From Flavobacterium rivuli WB 3.3-2 = DSM 21788 (GTDB taxonomy: Bacteria > Bacteroidota > Bacteroidia > Flavobacteriales > Flavobacteriaceae): a DNA stretch of 64,000 nt. The stretch is taken from assembly GCF_000378485.1 (NCBI RefSeq), contig NZ_KB899967.1, positions 124,001-188,000 on the forward strand, written 5' to 3'. Shown here one piece after another: positions 34,633 to 44,902 of the stretch (positions are counted from its first letter, which is position 1; every line of letters starts with the position of its first letter). Both the position numbers and the translations under genes were made by a program. The notes under the pieces were generated by a model that was not told the origin of the DNA, did not search any database, and saw nothing but the letters and a program-made list of their open reading frames with translations.

Positions 34633-37600
34633 TTATCGTTTCATTGCAAAGTGAGCTTTAAACTCTCTTACTGTATCTCCATCAGGGAAGGTAACAGTAA
34701 ACCAGTAATCGTCTGATGGTAGTGGGTGGCCGTTAAAGGTACCATCCCATCCTTGTCCTTCTTCAGGGTTACTGCCCGGAGCTAATTGTTTAAGCAATTT
34801 ACCATATTTATCAAAGATATAGATCCTTGATGATGGGAAGTTAGCAAGCCCAATGATGTTCCAGTAGTCGTTATAACCATCACCGTTTGGTGTAAAGTAT
34901 TTAGGGTAATCTATAGTACTTACATCACTTATCGTAATAGGGTCACACGCATCGTTACCGTTAGTAACATCCCTTACGTATATGTTATGGTAGCCTACGC
35001 TAACATTTGTAAATACGTTAGAGTTTTGCCAAGGGCCATCTACATACATACTGTATTGGTAATCTCCATAACCTTCTACAAGTATAGTTATTGTCTGGTT
35101 GTCAGAGAAAGCATTGCTTACCACGTAACCATCGCCTATAAGGCTTGCAGGTCCGGACATTGTTACGTCCCATCCCGGTATCGCGTCAGACACACAGAAG
35201 TTTGGCGCACCACCTGTTACTACTACAGTATAAATACCTGTTTCGAATGCATTGTAGTTAGCCGATGTAGCACCCGGTATGGCTACCCCATCTTTAAACC
35301 ACTGGAAGGTATTATCCGGTGCAGTAATGTTGCTGCTTAACTCTACATAACGTAACACTTCGTTAGTTTCAAAATCAACACAACTTGTGTGGCTGTCGTT
35401 TAAGCTTGATAATACAGGCTCCGGTAACAGGTCTATAGTAACCGGTACAGCTGTGTAAGCAGGACATCCGTAAGGAAGTGTACTCCTTATTGCAGCCCAC
35501 AATACTGTAGTTGCTGTAGGGTAAACAGATGGATTTGTAATCGCATTCTGGTCTGCCCTTGCATCTGCTTCGGTTAAGTAATACGTAACTACGTAAGTGT
35601 AGGTATTATCTATTGGCACCTGAGTACCTATTATTACAGCATCAGCTTCTGTAAGGTCAACCGTTGTAATACCATCATTAATACCATCATAATCACATTC
35701 CCTTATAACTGTATCATCTACAGGGTTAGCAATTGTTTGTGGCTCTACAGAAAGTTCAAGCGGCAATACCACGTCGCACTCTGTTGCAATATTTTGTGCA
35801 TAAACCCATATTGTCTGGTATCTGTATACTGTATTAGTATAACGGAAGTTAAGCGTTGGGTTAGCAGCTCCCGGAGGTGTTACCCTTGGGTCTATTGCAT
35901 AAAAACGAACAATATAATCTGTTTGTACAGCTCCTGCCGGTAGTATAGTACTACGGTAGTTACCAAGGTCGAACTGTGCATAACCTGTAAAGTTAGTTTG
36001 ACATATACCGTAAGGTGCTATAGACGTTGCCGGTAATGGATTAACTATAAGTTCTAATGGAACCACTACTGCACACACAGGATCTCCAGGTTCGCTGCCT
36101 GCAAGCTCTGCACGTACATATATTGTAGTACTTGCGCTTTCAAAGTTTGTAAAATCTGGTATCGGGTTAGTTCCTGCTAATGCATCGCTCTCTAATACAT
36201 AATATTTTAACTGCGTAAGAGAAGAGTGAAGCAATATGTTTGCATTCGCCTCTGTAAGGTCAAACGTTGCTATACCATCACCACTCACGTCGTCACACTC
36301 CTCAAGAGGTTCTGGTGTAGGATTAGGGTTAGGCAATGGCAATACTTTTACTGTTAAGAATGTGTAACTAACACAACCTTTAGTAGTAGTTACCCTTACA
36401 AAGATATCTTTAGGGTTAACCGCCACACCATTTTCAATATTAATATATGCTGTAGGGTTAGCAATAGGCACGTTATTATCTAAATCTGCCTGCGATGCAA
36501 AGTACTCCACTACGTTATCCTGGCCAAGGCTATCCGGAGATAAAATCTCTGTATCCCTTGTGGTAAGGTCAAACGTTGTCATCATATCATTAGGCAACGC
36601 CTCATCACATAATACATAAACAGCAGGTGCAGTAATAAGCGCCGGTGCATTAACTTTAATTTCAAAGCTTGTTATGCTGAAACACTCTGTAATAGGGTTT
36701 TCAACACGTACCCATATAATATCGCCACCATGACCATTATAGGTCGCCGGGCTAACAATCATTGGCTGTCCTGCCTGTGCAGCAGCTTCACTTGCAAAAT
36801 ACTGTATTGTATCATTAACACCTACCTGTGGCCTGATTACAGCATCCTGTAATGTAAGGTCGAATGTAGCAAGGTTATCATGGCCATCATCATCGCGGTC
36901 ATCACAAGCCTCAAGATCCTCAAGATCCGGAACTATGCTTGCAGGGTTCACAATGAAATCAAGCTGTAACGGTAAAGACACACAACCCGTAATGGTATTC
37001 GTTGCTACAACATATACAGTATGGTTAGCAGGGTTCGCATTAAGGTACGATTCTAAATTCTGTATTGGCAACACACCGTTTGTAGCGTTTAAGAATGTTT
37101 CGTAAAACGCAACATCTATATTAGCACCATTATTAACAAGGCCTTCTATAAGCTCTTGCAGGTTTATGGTAGCTTCTCCGTTACCATCTGTATCACATAA
37201 TGTAAGGTCGTCTAATGTAGGAGGTGTAAGTGTAGGCAATGGCTCAACTCTTAAATCCATCAATACAACCCTGAAACATCCTGTTTCCCTCGTAGTAACC
37301 CTTACAAACAGCGTTTCTACCGTACGGGTATTTGTGTAAGCATGAGTATCAGCTTCAGGAATAGCATTGTTAGCTAACTGTGCATCCTGGAAGTTGTGGT
37401 AAAAAGTAACATCTACACCATTAATACCCGCAGTAATCTCGGCTATTTTAGTGGTAAGGTCAAATACTTCTCTCTCATCGCCCGGATTGTTTTCATCACA
37501 CTGTGTGTAAGCTGTAGGGAATACAGCTATAGGAAGTGCATTAACAACAAGTTGTAATTTAACTATATCATAACAACCGGTAACATTATTAGTTACCTTA

Positions 37601-40600
37601 ATATATATAAACTCACCTTCTGCAGTACTTGTACTTGGGTAAGCCGCAGGGTTAGGTATAGCATTTGTGTTTGCTACAGCATCTGCCTCGCTTGTAAAGT
37701 ACGTTACAATAAACTGTGTAGGATCCATAGTGTTTAATACTTCAGGCTCATAGCTTGTAAGGTCAAAAACACCTATTCCGTCAGTATCGTTATCACCATT
37801 ATCACATATTGCATACGGAGCTGTAGGCTCTGTAGCAACAGGTACCGGGTGAACAATAAGTTGTAATGTAGTTACACTAAAACAATCTGTAGTACTTGAT
37901 TGTACACGTATGTAAAGTGTTTGTATACCATTTGTAGTTTCTGCAAATACGTTAGTATACTCAGTAGTATTCAGGATAGGGTTCCTGCCACCAAAGTAAA
38001 ATGCATCATCACGCGTTTCGTGTATAGTAACTGTTACACCACCGGCAGCAGCAATAGCATCAAGCGTAGGCTGTAAGTTAAATGTAGTTACTTCGTCATT
38101 GTTAGGGTCACACTCATTAAGAGCAGGCTGTGGTAAAACAACCGGCGGCCCTTGTACTTCAAGCTGTACCGGCGTTGTATTAAGACATCCCGTCCTTGTA
38201 TCTACAAGTCTGGCATATATTGTAGTAGTAACAGATGTGTAAGGAGATTCAAGCGGTGTAGCAGTACCACTATCGGCATCTGCCTGACTAGTAAAGTATG
38301 TTACAGCATAACCTCCTGCACCTTGCGTTACAACAGGTGTAATTTCGGTAAAGTTAAAATCAGCCTCGTTGCTTCCCGGTGTGTTTTCACACTCATAAAA
38401 TGGTGTTAGGCTTGGGTTAACTACCGGTAACGGATTTACAACTAACCTGAAAGAGCTTATACCAATACAGCCTACGCTGCTTGTTACCCTTACCCAAATA
38501 GTTTCTGTAGGAGTTGTATTTGTATAACTTGTAATTGCTGTTATACGATCCCTGTCAGCCTGAGCGGCTGCATTAGTTTTATAAAAACTAACAGTATCTG
38601 ATGGGTTGGTTGAAGCCTGGCTACTCCTGCTTGTAAGGTCAAACACCTCTACACCATCCGGCGAGTTGTTTACATCACATACCACAATATCCTGAATTGT
38701 TCCGGCAATTGGGTTAGGGAATACCGTAACCGGCAACTCTACTATAGTAGGGCAGTTAGCCTGAGCATTTGCATACGTTATCCTAAGGTAAATTATACCT
38801 GTACCTGTACTATAAGATTCTGGTAAACCTATAGCATCGGTACCATTCTCTGCACCTTCCATTGTAGTGTGGTAACTTACTATAAGCCCTGTTTGGGTAC
38901 CTACAGCTTCGTCTCCTGAAAGTACAAGGTTAAATACCTGTGTAACTCCGTTATCAGGGTCATAATCATCACACGCTTCAAGCGGTGTTACAGGCTGCGC
39001 AACCGGCTTATCAAGTATTGTAATTACAAACTCTGATTCATCTGTACAAATAGCTGTAGCAGCATCGCCAGCCTGTACAAATATATATAAGGTAGTGCTT
39101 TCTGTAATTTCTGTACCTGCAGCAACCTCAGTACCTGTACCGGCAGGGCCGCCAGTAGCAGTATAGTAATGCTGCTCTGCAGATGAAAGTGCAGGTAGCG
39201 CATATGTTTCACATCCTGTAGCAGGTGCCAAAACATCGGCAACAGGAGCAGGTATAACAGTTAAGGTATAACTATTTTCATCTACGCAGTTAGGGTCTGT
39301 ACCCGTTTCTGCATAAATGTAAATTGTCTGACTTGTGTTAAGTTCTGTTCCCACAGCAATAGACTGGCCACCCCCATTAGGACCACCCGGAGCTGTATAA
39401 TAACCCCCAATAGCAATAAACGGTAATGTATAGGTTGCAGTACTACAAATAAAAGCGTTAGCAGGCGGCACAATTAATGGCCTTGCTGTAACCCTTACTG
39501 TAAAACTTGTAAGACTATAACAAGAGGTATTTTCTCTGCTCGTAACACGTACAATTATTGCAGATGTTCCGGTAGCCTGATATTGAGAAGGATTTTGTAT
39601 AGCCACATTAGCCATTGCGTTTTGCTCGTTAGTGTGATATGATACAGTAACAGCATCTGGGTCTAAACCATCAAGAATGAAACCTAACCGGTCTTCAAGA
39701 TTAAATGTTTCAGTACCATTACGGTCGTCATCACATGCCGCCATAAGCGGGATGTTTGTTCCTGCTATAGGAGAAATTGCTGAGTTAAGCGCAAAGCTGC
39801 GTGTAATATGGCAACCTGTAGCTGTATCTTCTATCCTTACATATATTAACTGACCGTCACCGGCAGACATATAAGCTGTAGGGTTACCTATAGCATCAAC
39901 ATTAGCATTTGCATTGGCACTCGACTCAAAATAAGTCATTGTATATAATGCCGAAGACACACCATTTAATATAATAGGATCGTTTTGACGAAGGTTATAT
40001 GCAAATGGCGGGTTTGTAGGGCTACATACCAATATAGGCTGTGGCGGAGCGGTAGGAAAAGGCTGCTGCCCCCTTACCACAAAAGTTTCTGAAACTCCCC
40101 CTGCACCACAATAGGTATTATTAGCCGTGATGGTATAAGTACCCGGCGAAGTAATATTTAAAGATAAGTTTGTAGCACCGGGAATGTTAGTTCCGCCTGC
40201 TCCTGTTAACGGATCGCCACCTACAGACCACTGGTATGTAGTTTGCGCAGGATCGTAAGTACCTATTGTAGATGTTAAAACAGGTGTTACTAATCTTGAC
40301 TGGCCGTTACAAAGTGTAAAATCATCTATTGGGTCAAATTCACAACCAAAACAGTTTAGTGTACCTGTACCCCCTGTCTGGTCAAAAGTAATGGTACCCG
40401 GCTGGTTACTAAAGTTAGTAAGCAACACTACATAGTACTGACCGGCAACCGCCTGTGGTATAGTAAACTGCTCTACAGATGCTGTAGAATAACTACACCC
40501 TACCATTGTACTTGGATTTAGGTTCTCTGCACCATATATAGGAGGTGGCCCGTCAAACGGTCCCCATGCTATAAAATCCACATCGATACCCGCTCCAGAA

Positions 40601-40866
40601 GTACTGGTTTGCGTCATTGTAAAGGTAATACTACCTGATTGGTCTACCTGTGTGTAAAACCACGCAGGGTTAGGATAAGTACCCAAACAGCCATAACTCG
40701 CAGCCTCATCTGGTATTTGTGCAGATGGGCCATCTACTGTGTTAGGAAATGGCGGAAGATCGGTATCTCCACAAAACTGTGTCTGGCTATCAGCCGTAGG
40801 GCTCTGGGCCAAAGCGGTTAAGCTAAGAAATCCTAATAAAAGTAAGAATAGATACTTTTTCATCAT
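34633..40866 (-). CDS. Giant secreted repeat protein with T9SS type B sorting domain
   Basis: 2077 residues. Signal peptide MMKKYLFLLLLGFLSLTALAQS. An N-terminal domain (to about residue 170) looks like a carbohydrate or jelly-roll module. The body is about 13 repeats of roughly 100-115 residues, each opening with a C-D-x-x-x-D/N-G...F-D/N-L-T strand (for example ECDDVSGDGIATFDLT) and ending with a Y-x-R-V...C-x-x...L-x-V-x-P strand, plus two shorter variants. The C-terminal 85 residues (YFTPNGDGYNDYWNI, IYIFDKYGKLL, WDGTFNGHPLPSDDYWF) form a type B (CHU_C) sorting domain used in gliding-associated surface adhesins. Predicted cell surface or secreted; ligand unknown. The start may be the second ATG. 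Confidence 0.9.
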   Translation of the reverse strand: MMKKYLFLLLLGFLSLTALAQSPTADSQTQFCGDTDLPPFPNTVDGPSAQIPDEAASYGCLGTYPNPAWFYTQVDQSGSITFTMTQTSTSGAGIDVDFIAWGPFDGPPPIYGAENLNPSTMVGCSYSTASVEQFTIPQAVAGQYYVVLLTNFSNQPGTITFDQTGGTGTLNCFGCEFDPIDDFTLCNGQSRLVTPVLTSTIGTYDPAQTTYQWSVGGDPLTGAGGTNIPGATNLSLNITSPGTYTITANNTYCGAGGVSETFVVRGQQPFPTAPPQPILVCSPTNPPFAYNLRQNDPIILNGVSSALYTMTYFESSANANANVDAIGNPTAYMSAGDGQLIYVRIEDTATGCHITRSFALNSAISPIAGTNIPLMAACDDDRNGTETFNLEDRLGFILDGLDPDAVTVSYHTNEQNAMANVAIQNPSQYQATGTSAIIVRVTSRENTSCYSLTSFTVRVTARPLIVPPANAFICSTATYTLPFIAIGGYYTAPGGPNGGGQSIAVGTELNTSQTIYIYAETGTDPNCVDENSYTLTVIPAPVADVLAPATGCETYALPALSSAEQHYYTATGGPAGTGTEVAAGTEITESTTLYIFVQAGDAATAICTDESEFVITILDKPVAQPVTPLEACDDYDPDNGVTQVFNLVLSGDEAVGTQTGLIVSYHTTMEGAENGTDAIGLPESYSTGTGIIYLRITYANAQANCPTIVELPVTVFPNPIAGTIQDIVVCDVNNSPDGVEVFDLTSRSSQASTNPSDTVSFYKTNAAAQADRDRITAITSYTNTTPTETIWVRVTSSVGCIGISSFRLVVNPLPVVNPSLTPFYECENTPGSNEADFNFTEITPVVTQGAGGYAVTYFTSQADADSGTATPLESPYTSVTTTIYARLVDTRTGCLNTTPVQLEVQGPPVVLPQPALNECDPNNDEVTTFNLQPTLDAIAAAGGVTVTIHETRDDAFYFGGRNPILNTTEYTNVFAETTNGIQTLYIRVQSSTTDCFSVTTLQLIVHPVPVATEPTAPYAICDNGDNDTDGIGVFDLTSYEPEVLNTMDPTQFIVTYFTSEADAVANTNAIPNPAAYPSTSTAEGEFIYIKVTNNVTGCYDIVKLQLVVNALPIAVFPTAYTQCDENNPGDEREVFDLTTKIAEITAGINGVDVTFYHNFQDAQLANNAIPEADTHAYTNTRTVETLFVRVTTRETGCFRVVLMDLRVEPLPTLTPPTLDDLTLCDTDGNGEATINLQELIEGLVNNGANIDVAFYETFLNATNGVLPIQNLESYLNANPANHTVYVVATNTITGCVSLPLQLDFIVNPASIVPDLEDLEACDDRDDDGHDNLATFDLTLQDAVIRPQVGVNDTIQYFASEAAAQAGQPMIVSPATYNGHGGDIIWVRVENPITECFSITSFEIKVNAPALITAPAVYVLCDEALPNDMMTTFDLTTRDTEILSPDSLGQDNVVEYFASQADLDNNVPIANPTAYINIENGVAVNPKDIFVRVTTTKGCVSYTFLTVKVLPLPNPNPTPEPLEECDDVSGDGIATFDLTEANANILLHSSLTQLKYYVLESDALAGTNPIPDFTNFESASTTIYVRAELAGSEPGDPVCAVVVPLELIVNPLPATSIAPYGICQTNFTGYAQFDLGNYRSTILPAGAVQTDYIVRFYAIDPRVTPPGAANPTLNFRYTNTVYRYQTIWVYAQNIATECDVVLPLELSVEPQTIANPVDDTVIRECDYDGINDGITTVDLTEADAVIIGTQVPIDNTYTYVVTYYLTEADARADQNAITNPSVYPTATTVLWAAIRSTLPYGCPAYTAVPVTIDLLPEPVLSSLNDSHTSCVDFETNEVLRYVELSSNITAPDNTFQWFKDGVAIPGATSANYNAFETGIYTVVVTGGAPNFCVSDAIPGWDVTMSGPASLIGDGYVVSNAFSDNQTITILVEGYGDYQYSMYVDGPWQNSNVFTNVSVGYHNIYVRDVTNGNDACDPITISDVSTIDYPKYFTPNGDGYNDYWNIIGLANFPSSRIYIFDKYGKLLKQLAPGSNPEEGQGWDGTFNGHPLPSDDYWFTVTFPDGDTVREFKAHFAMKR

Positions 40867-41259
40867 TTTTTAGATAATTTTAAAACGCGAAATTTACAAT
40901 AAATTGGTATTAACCCAACAAAAAAAACATAATTTTTTAATATAACAGCCCAATACCTTTTTTCCCTAACTATAATTGTGAAAAATTTTAATTTTCATTA
41001 AAAATTAACATTATGATACCGTTAACACAGTCATTACAACGTTTTCGTAACTATATTTTTAGCAGTTGGTCGGTTATTTATTACCGTTCACAGACACAAC
41101 ACTGCTTATTATCGAAATATTATCACGATAATACATTATAATGTTATATAAATAAATTGTTAATTTAGAGTTTACAAATTCAGGCTTCTGCATCCGGCAT
41201 AAAATCAACTTTTATAATTATCTTTGCAACCTGATTTTTTGACAGTAAAACACTATATA
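40867..41259. other. A+T-rich divergent intergenic region
   Basis: 393 bp between the divergent adhesin and folE genes. It must hold both promoters. Seen are TATCTTTG (41219-41226) for folE and a short inverted repeat TATTATCG/CGATAATA (41107-41114 and 41126-41133) whose meaning is unclear. Nothing else was recognised. Confidence 0.5.
41219..41226 (+). promoter_or_regulatory. Bacteroidota -7 promoter element upstream of folE
   Basis: TATCTTTG, an exact TAnnTTTG match, lies 33 nt before the folE ATG at 41260. It includes the TTG (41224) that would otherwise be an upstream start, which argues against that start. Confidence 0.45.
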
Positions 41260-41931
41260 ATGATTCATAACGATGATAGCCTGGACGAAATTGGAGAGAG
41301 CCATATTGGTACCAGTGCACAAACACCTTTAAGGAGTGATGCCTTTGCAATTGATGATGACCAAAAAATTGCCCTTATAAAAAAGGATGTTGAAAATATA
41401 TTACTTACCCTTGGCATGGACCTTACAGACGATAGCCTGAAAGGAACCCCTAACCGCGTAGCAAAAATGTTTGTAAAAGAAATTTTTGGCGGCCTTAACC
41501 CTGCAAAAAAACCAAGCTCGTCTACTTTTGATAATAAGTATAAGTATGGCGAAATGCTTGTAGAAAAAAACATTACCGTATATTCTACCTGCGAGCACCA
41601 CCTGCTACCTATTGTAGGGCGTGCGCATGTAGCTTACATATCTAACGGTACTGTGGTAGGCTTATCTAAAATGAACCGCATTGTTGATTATTTTTCTAAA
41701 CGCCCGCAGGTACAGGAACGCCTTACCATACAAATTGTAGACGAACTTAAAAAAGTTCTTGGTACGGATGATGTTGCCTGCGTTATAGATGCAAAACACC
41801 TTTGCGTTAACTCCCGCGGCATTCGCGATATTGAGAGCAGTACCGTTACATCCGAATTTGGCGGTAAGTTTAAGAACGAAACTGTTAGAAGGGAATTTTT
41901 AGACTACATTAAGCTGGATACTCAGTTTTAA
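41260..41931 (+). CDS. folE: GTP cyclohydrolase I (type IA)
   Basis: 223 residues. Converts GTP to dihydroneopterin triphosphate, the first step of folate and pterin synthesis; a cytosolic decamer. Motifs are GTPNRVAKMFVKEIFGGL, STCEHHLLPIVGRAHVAYI (the Cys and His ligands of Zn and the catalytic His), GLSKMNRIVDYFSKRPQVQERLTIQI and VIDAKHLCVNSRG, where the second Zn-binding Cys lies in HLCxxSRG (Met is more usual before the Ser-Arg). An N-terminal 30-residue Asp/Glu/Ser extension is variable in the family. I chose the ATG at 41260 over an upstream TTG. 24 bp before cysS. Confidence 0.93.
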   Translation: MIHNDDSLDEIGESHIGTSAQTPLRSDAFAIDDDQKIALIKKDVENILLTLGMDLTDDSLKGTPNRVAKMFVKEIFGGLNPAKKPSSSTFDNKYKYGEMLVEKNITVYSTCEHHLLPIVGRAHVAYISNGTVVGLSKMNRIVDYFSKRPQVQERLTIQIVDELKKVLGTDDVACVIDAKHLCVNSRGIRDIESSTVTSEFGGKFKNETVRREFLDYIKLDTQF

Positions 41932-41955
41932 TACATTCTTACACCTATTATATAT

Positions 41956-43437
41956 ATGCACCTGTACCAAAACCAGTCTTTAAAGATATATAACTCGCTA
42001 AGTGGCGAAAAGGAAACATTTATACCCCTGCATCCCGGTGCTGTGGGCATGTATGTATGCGGCCCTACCGTATACAGTAATGTGCACCTGGGCAACTGCC
42101 GTACCTTTATATCTTTTGATTTGGTTTACAGGTATCTTAAACACCTTGGCTTTAAAGTGCGCTATGTGCGTAACATTACCGATGTGGGGCATATAGAAGA
42201 TGATGCCGATGAAGGCGAAGACAAGATTGCAAAAAAGGCGCGGCTGGAAAAGCTGGAGCCTATGGAAATAGTACAGCAGTACTCGGTGGATTTTCACCAG
42301 ATACTAGAGCTGTTTAATAACCTGCCACCGGGTATAGAGCCTACAGCTACCGGCCACATTATAGAACAGATAGAAACGGTTAAGCAAATTATAGACAACG
42401 GTTATGGCTATGAGTCTAACGGGTCTGTTTATTTTGATGTAGTTAAGTTTAACAAAACCCATAATTACGGACAGCTAAGCGGTCGAAACCTGGATGATAT
42501 GCTATCTAATTCCCGCGAGCTTAGCGGTCAGGAAGAAAAGCGTAACCCTGCTGATTTTGCCCTTTGGAAAAAAGCAGAGCCCGTGCATATTATGCGCTGG
42601 CCATCACCATGGGGCGACGGTTTCCCGGGGTGGCACCTGGAATGTACTGCCATGAGCACTAAATACCTGGGTAACCATTTTGATATTCACGGTGGCGGTA
42701 TGGACCTTAAGTTCCCGCACCACGAATGTGAGATAGCGCAAAACGAAGCTGCCACAGGCCACTCCCCTGTTAACTATTGGATGCATGCTAACATGCTTAC
42801 CCTTAACGGTAAAAAAATGAGTAAATCTACCGGTAATAATATATTGCCAAGAGAGATATTTACTGGGAACAATACCGTGCTAAGCAAAGCCTTTTCGCCA
42901 TCGGTAGCGCGATTTTTTATGCTGCAGGCGCATTACCGCAGCGTGCTCGATTTTAGTAATGATGCTATTGTTGCCGCCGAAAAAGGCTATAACCGCCTTA
43001 TGGAGGCCATAGACAGCCTGGGCAATATTGTTGCCGGCACAACATCTACCATAGATGTTTCTGTATGGAAACAGCATTGCTATGATGCCATGAACGACGA
43101 TTTTAACAGCCCTATATTAATAGCGCACCTTTTTGAAGGTGTTAAGTATGCTAACCTGCTAAAGGATAGCAAAGAAACGCTTACGCCCGCCGACCTTGAA
43201 GTGCTTGCAAAAACATTAAACACTTTTGTATTTGATGTTCTTGGATTGCGCAATGAGGCTGGCGAAGACAGCAGTAACGAAAAACTGGATGGTGTGGTAA
43301 ACATGCTCATCACTATGCGCAACGAAGCCCGTGCCAATAAAGATTTTGCACTAAGCGACCAGATTAGGATTAAACTGGCCGATTTAGGCATAGAGCTAAA
43401 AGATACACGTGAGGGCACTACCTTTACAGTAAACTAA
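41956..43437 (+). CDS. cysS: Cysteinyl-tRNA synthetase
   Basis: 493 residues, class I aminoacyl-tRNA synthetase charging tRNA-Cys. The HIGH motif appears as HLGN at residues 44-47, and the KMSKS motif as [10 protein letters not shown] at about residue 287. The Zn-binding residues include Cys35 in YVCGPTVY, and [15 protein letters not shown] and [21 protein letters not shown] in the active site. The C-terminal helical anticodon and DALR-like region is complete. It lies between folE and yidD and 7 bp before the latter. Confidence 0.96.
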   Translation: MHLYQNQSLKIYNSLSGEKETFIPLHPGAVGMYVCGPTVYSNVHLGNCRTFISFDLVYRYLKHLGFKVRYVRNITDVGHIEDDADEGEDKIAKKARLEKLEPMEIVQQYSVDFHQILELFNNLPPGIEPTATGHIIEQIETVKQIIDNGYGYESNGSVYFDVVKFNKTHNYGQLSGRNLDDMLSNSRELSGQEEKRNPADFALWKKAEPVHIMRWPSPWGDGFPGWHLECTAMSTKYLGNHFDIHGGGMDLKFPHHECEIAQNEAATGHSPVNYWMHANMLTLNGKKMSKSTGNNILPREIFTGNNTVLSKAFSPSVARFFMLQAHYRSVLDFSNDAIVAAEKGYNRLMEAIDSLGNIVAGTTSTIDVSVWKQHCYDAMNDDFNSPILIAHLFEGVKYANLLKDSKETLTPADLEVLAKTLNTFVFDVLGLRNEAGEDSSNEKLDGVVNMLITMRNEARANKDFALSDQIRIKLADLGIELKDTREGTTFTVN

Positions 43438-43444
43438 TTGTGTT

Positions 43445-43696
43445 GTGAAGGCAGCCCAGATACTAACCTTGCCTTTTGTACTGTTAATACGGTTCTATCA
43501 GGCAGCACTGTCTCCTCTATTGCCGTCGGCATGCCGCTATACCCCTACCTGCTCGCAATATACTATAGAGGCCCTGCAAACCCACGGCCTTATAAAGGGA
43601 GGATGGCTTGGTGCAAAACGCATACTAAGCTGCAACCCCTGGGGTGGTAAAGGTTACGACCCCGTACCGCAAAAAAACTGCAACCATAAGCACTAA
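43445..43696 (+). CDS. yidD: Membrane protein insertion efficiency factor YidD
   Basis: 83 residues. The family helps Sec/YidC insertion of membrane proteins at the inner membrane. Characteristic features are a hydrophobic N-terminus ([20 protein letters not shown]), then [46 protein letters not shown] with its conserved Cys residues. It starts with GTG at 43445, the only start that yields the full N-terminus, and sits 7 bp after cysS and 34 bp before lgt. No obvious RBS is seen. Confidence 0.93.
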   Translation: MKAAQILTLPFVLLIRFYQAALSPLLPSACRYTPTCSQYTIEALQTHGLIKGGWLGAKRILSCNPWGGKGYDPVPQKNCNHKH

Positions 43697-43730
43697 AGTG
43701 ATTATTATAAAATATTTTAAAAACATATAA

Positions 43731-44684
43731 ATGACACATTTTTTAAGTTTTACCTGGAACTTTGAAGGAGCATTTCATCTTGGCCCAATAACCCTGAGAT
43801 TGTACAGCCTTATGTTTGTGGTGGCTTTTGGCCTGGGGTGGATCATAACAAAAAAAATATTTGACCGCGAAGGAGAATCTGTTGAAAAACTTGATAAACT
43901 TTTTATATACACCTTAGTGGGTACGCTTATAGGCGCAAGGCTGGGGCATGTGTTTTTTTATGACTGGGAAGATTACTTTAAAGACCATCTTTCTGAAATA
44001 TTACTACCATTCCGTTGGAACAGCAAGGGCGAATTTGAATTTACAGGTTTTGCAGGCCTTGCCAGCCACGGTGCGGCTATTGCCGTTATACTAACTACTA
44101 TATGGTACAGCAAAAAGGTAATACACAGACCTATACTATGGGTACTGGACAGGATAACACTGGCTATAGCCAGTGGCGGTATCTTTGTAAGGTTAGGTAA
44201 CTTTTTTAACAGCGAAATTTTAGGCCGCGTTACATCGCCAAACACTGCAACAGCCGTTAGGTTTATTCGTGGTGAAGACAAGATATTAAACAATAGCGAT
44301 GTATTACGCATTACACGCCAGACCGACGTTAATAAAGCATACGAATTAATAGAAAAAGACCCCCGCTTTGCCGATACCCTTGCTATGATACCGTACAGGC
44401 ATCCTGCACAATTATATGAGGCGTTTTGCTACATATTTGTATTTGCAATTGTGTATTATATGTATTGGAAAACTCCTGCACGTAAATACCACGGACTTTT
44501 ATTTGGCGTGTTTTTAGTTTTACTATGGGCAGTAAGGTTTGCAGTAGAATTTGTAAAAGAAAGCCAGGGTGGTTTTGAAGGCAAAGACCCCGTGTTACTA
44601 ACCGGCCAATGGTTAAGCATACCTTTTATACTTATAGGTTTTTATTTAATATTTACATCTAAAAACCGAACAGAGACTTTATAA
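43731..44684 (+). CDS. lgt: Prolipoprotein diacylglyceryl transferase
   Basis: 317 residues, polytopic. Transfers diacylglyceryl from phosphatidylglycerol to the lipobox Cys of prolipoproteins. Motifs are LYSLMFVVAFGLGWI, GARLGHVFFYDWEDYF, AGLASHGAAIAVI (in place of the usual HGG), a GGIFVRLGNFFNSEILGR segment with the conserved Arg and Asn of the Lgt signature, and AQLYEAFCYI. An insertion of about 60 residues between helices (RGEDKILNNSDVLRITRQTDVNK) makes it longer than E. coli Lgt but is common in Bacteroidota. It ends at a clear terminator. Confidence 0.93.
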   Translation: MTHFLSFTWNFEGAFHLGPITLRLYSLMFVVAFGLGWIITKKIFDREGESVEKLDKLFIYTLVGTLIGARLGHVFFYDWEDYFKDHLSEILLPFRWNSKGEFEFTGFAGLASHGAAIAVILTTIWYSKKVIHRPILWVLDRITLAIASGGIFVRLGNFFNSEILGRVTSPNTATAVRFIRGEDKILNNSDVLRITRQTDVNKAYELIEKDPRFADTLAMIPYRHPAQLYEAFCYIFVFAIVYYMYWKTPARKYHGLLFGVFLVLLWAVRFAVEFVKESQGGFEGKDPVLLTGQWLSIPFILIGFYLIFTSKNRTETL

Positions 44685-44689
44685 CATAC

Positions 44690-44712
44690 AACCACCTTAG
44701 GGTGGTTTTTTT
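44690..44712 (+). terminator. Intrinsic terminator after lgt
   Basis: The stem AACCACC (44690-44696) and GGTGGTT (44701-44707), with a TTAG loop, is followed by seven T from 44706. Confidence 0.8.
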
Positions 44713-44877
44713 ATGCTTTCCTTTTTAAAACGCGTAATTCAACAGGCTCCTTATTATTATAGTTATTGTAATAAAACAGTTTAGAGTTTTTTAATACTTG
44801 CAGCATATACTTTTCAGTATTGCAGGCCGTTTTTATATTAAGCAAAAAGCGGCTCGTTTATTGTAATCTATTTTGTT

Positions 44878-44885
44878 TAAATTTG
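44878..44885 (+). promoter_or_regulatory. Bacteroidota -7 promoter element
   Basis: TAAATTTG, an exact TAnnTTTG match, lies 17 nt before the TTG at 44903 that I take as the start of the OstA-like gene. Its position favours that start over the TTG at 44873. Confidence 0.5.
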
Positions 44886-44902
44886 CCCTAAAATCAGCAC
44901 CC

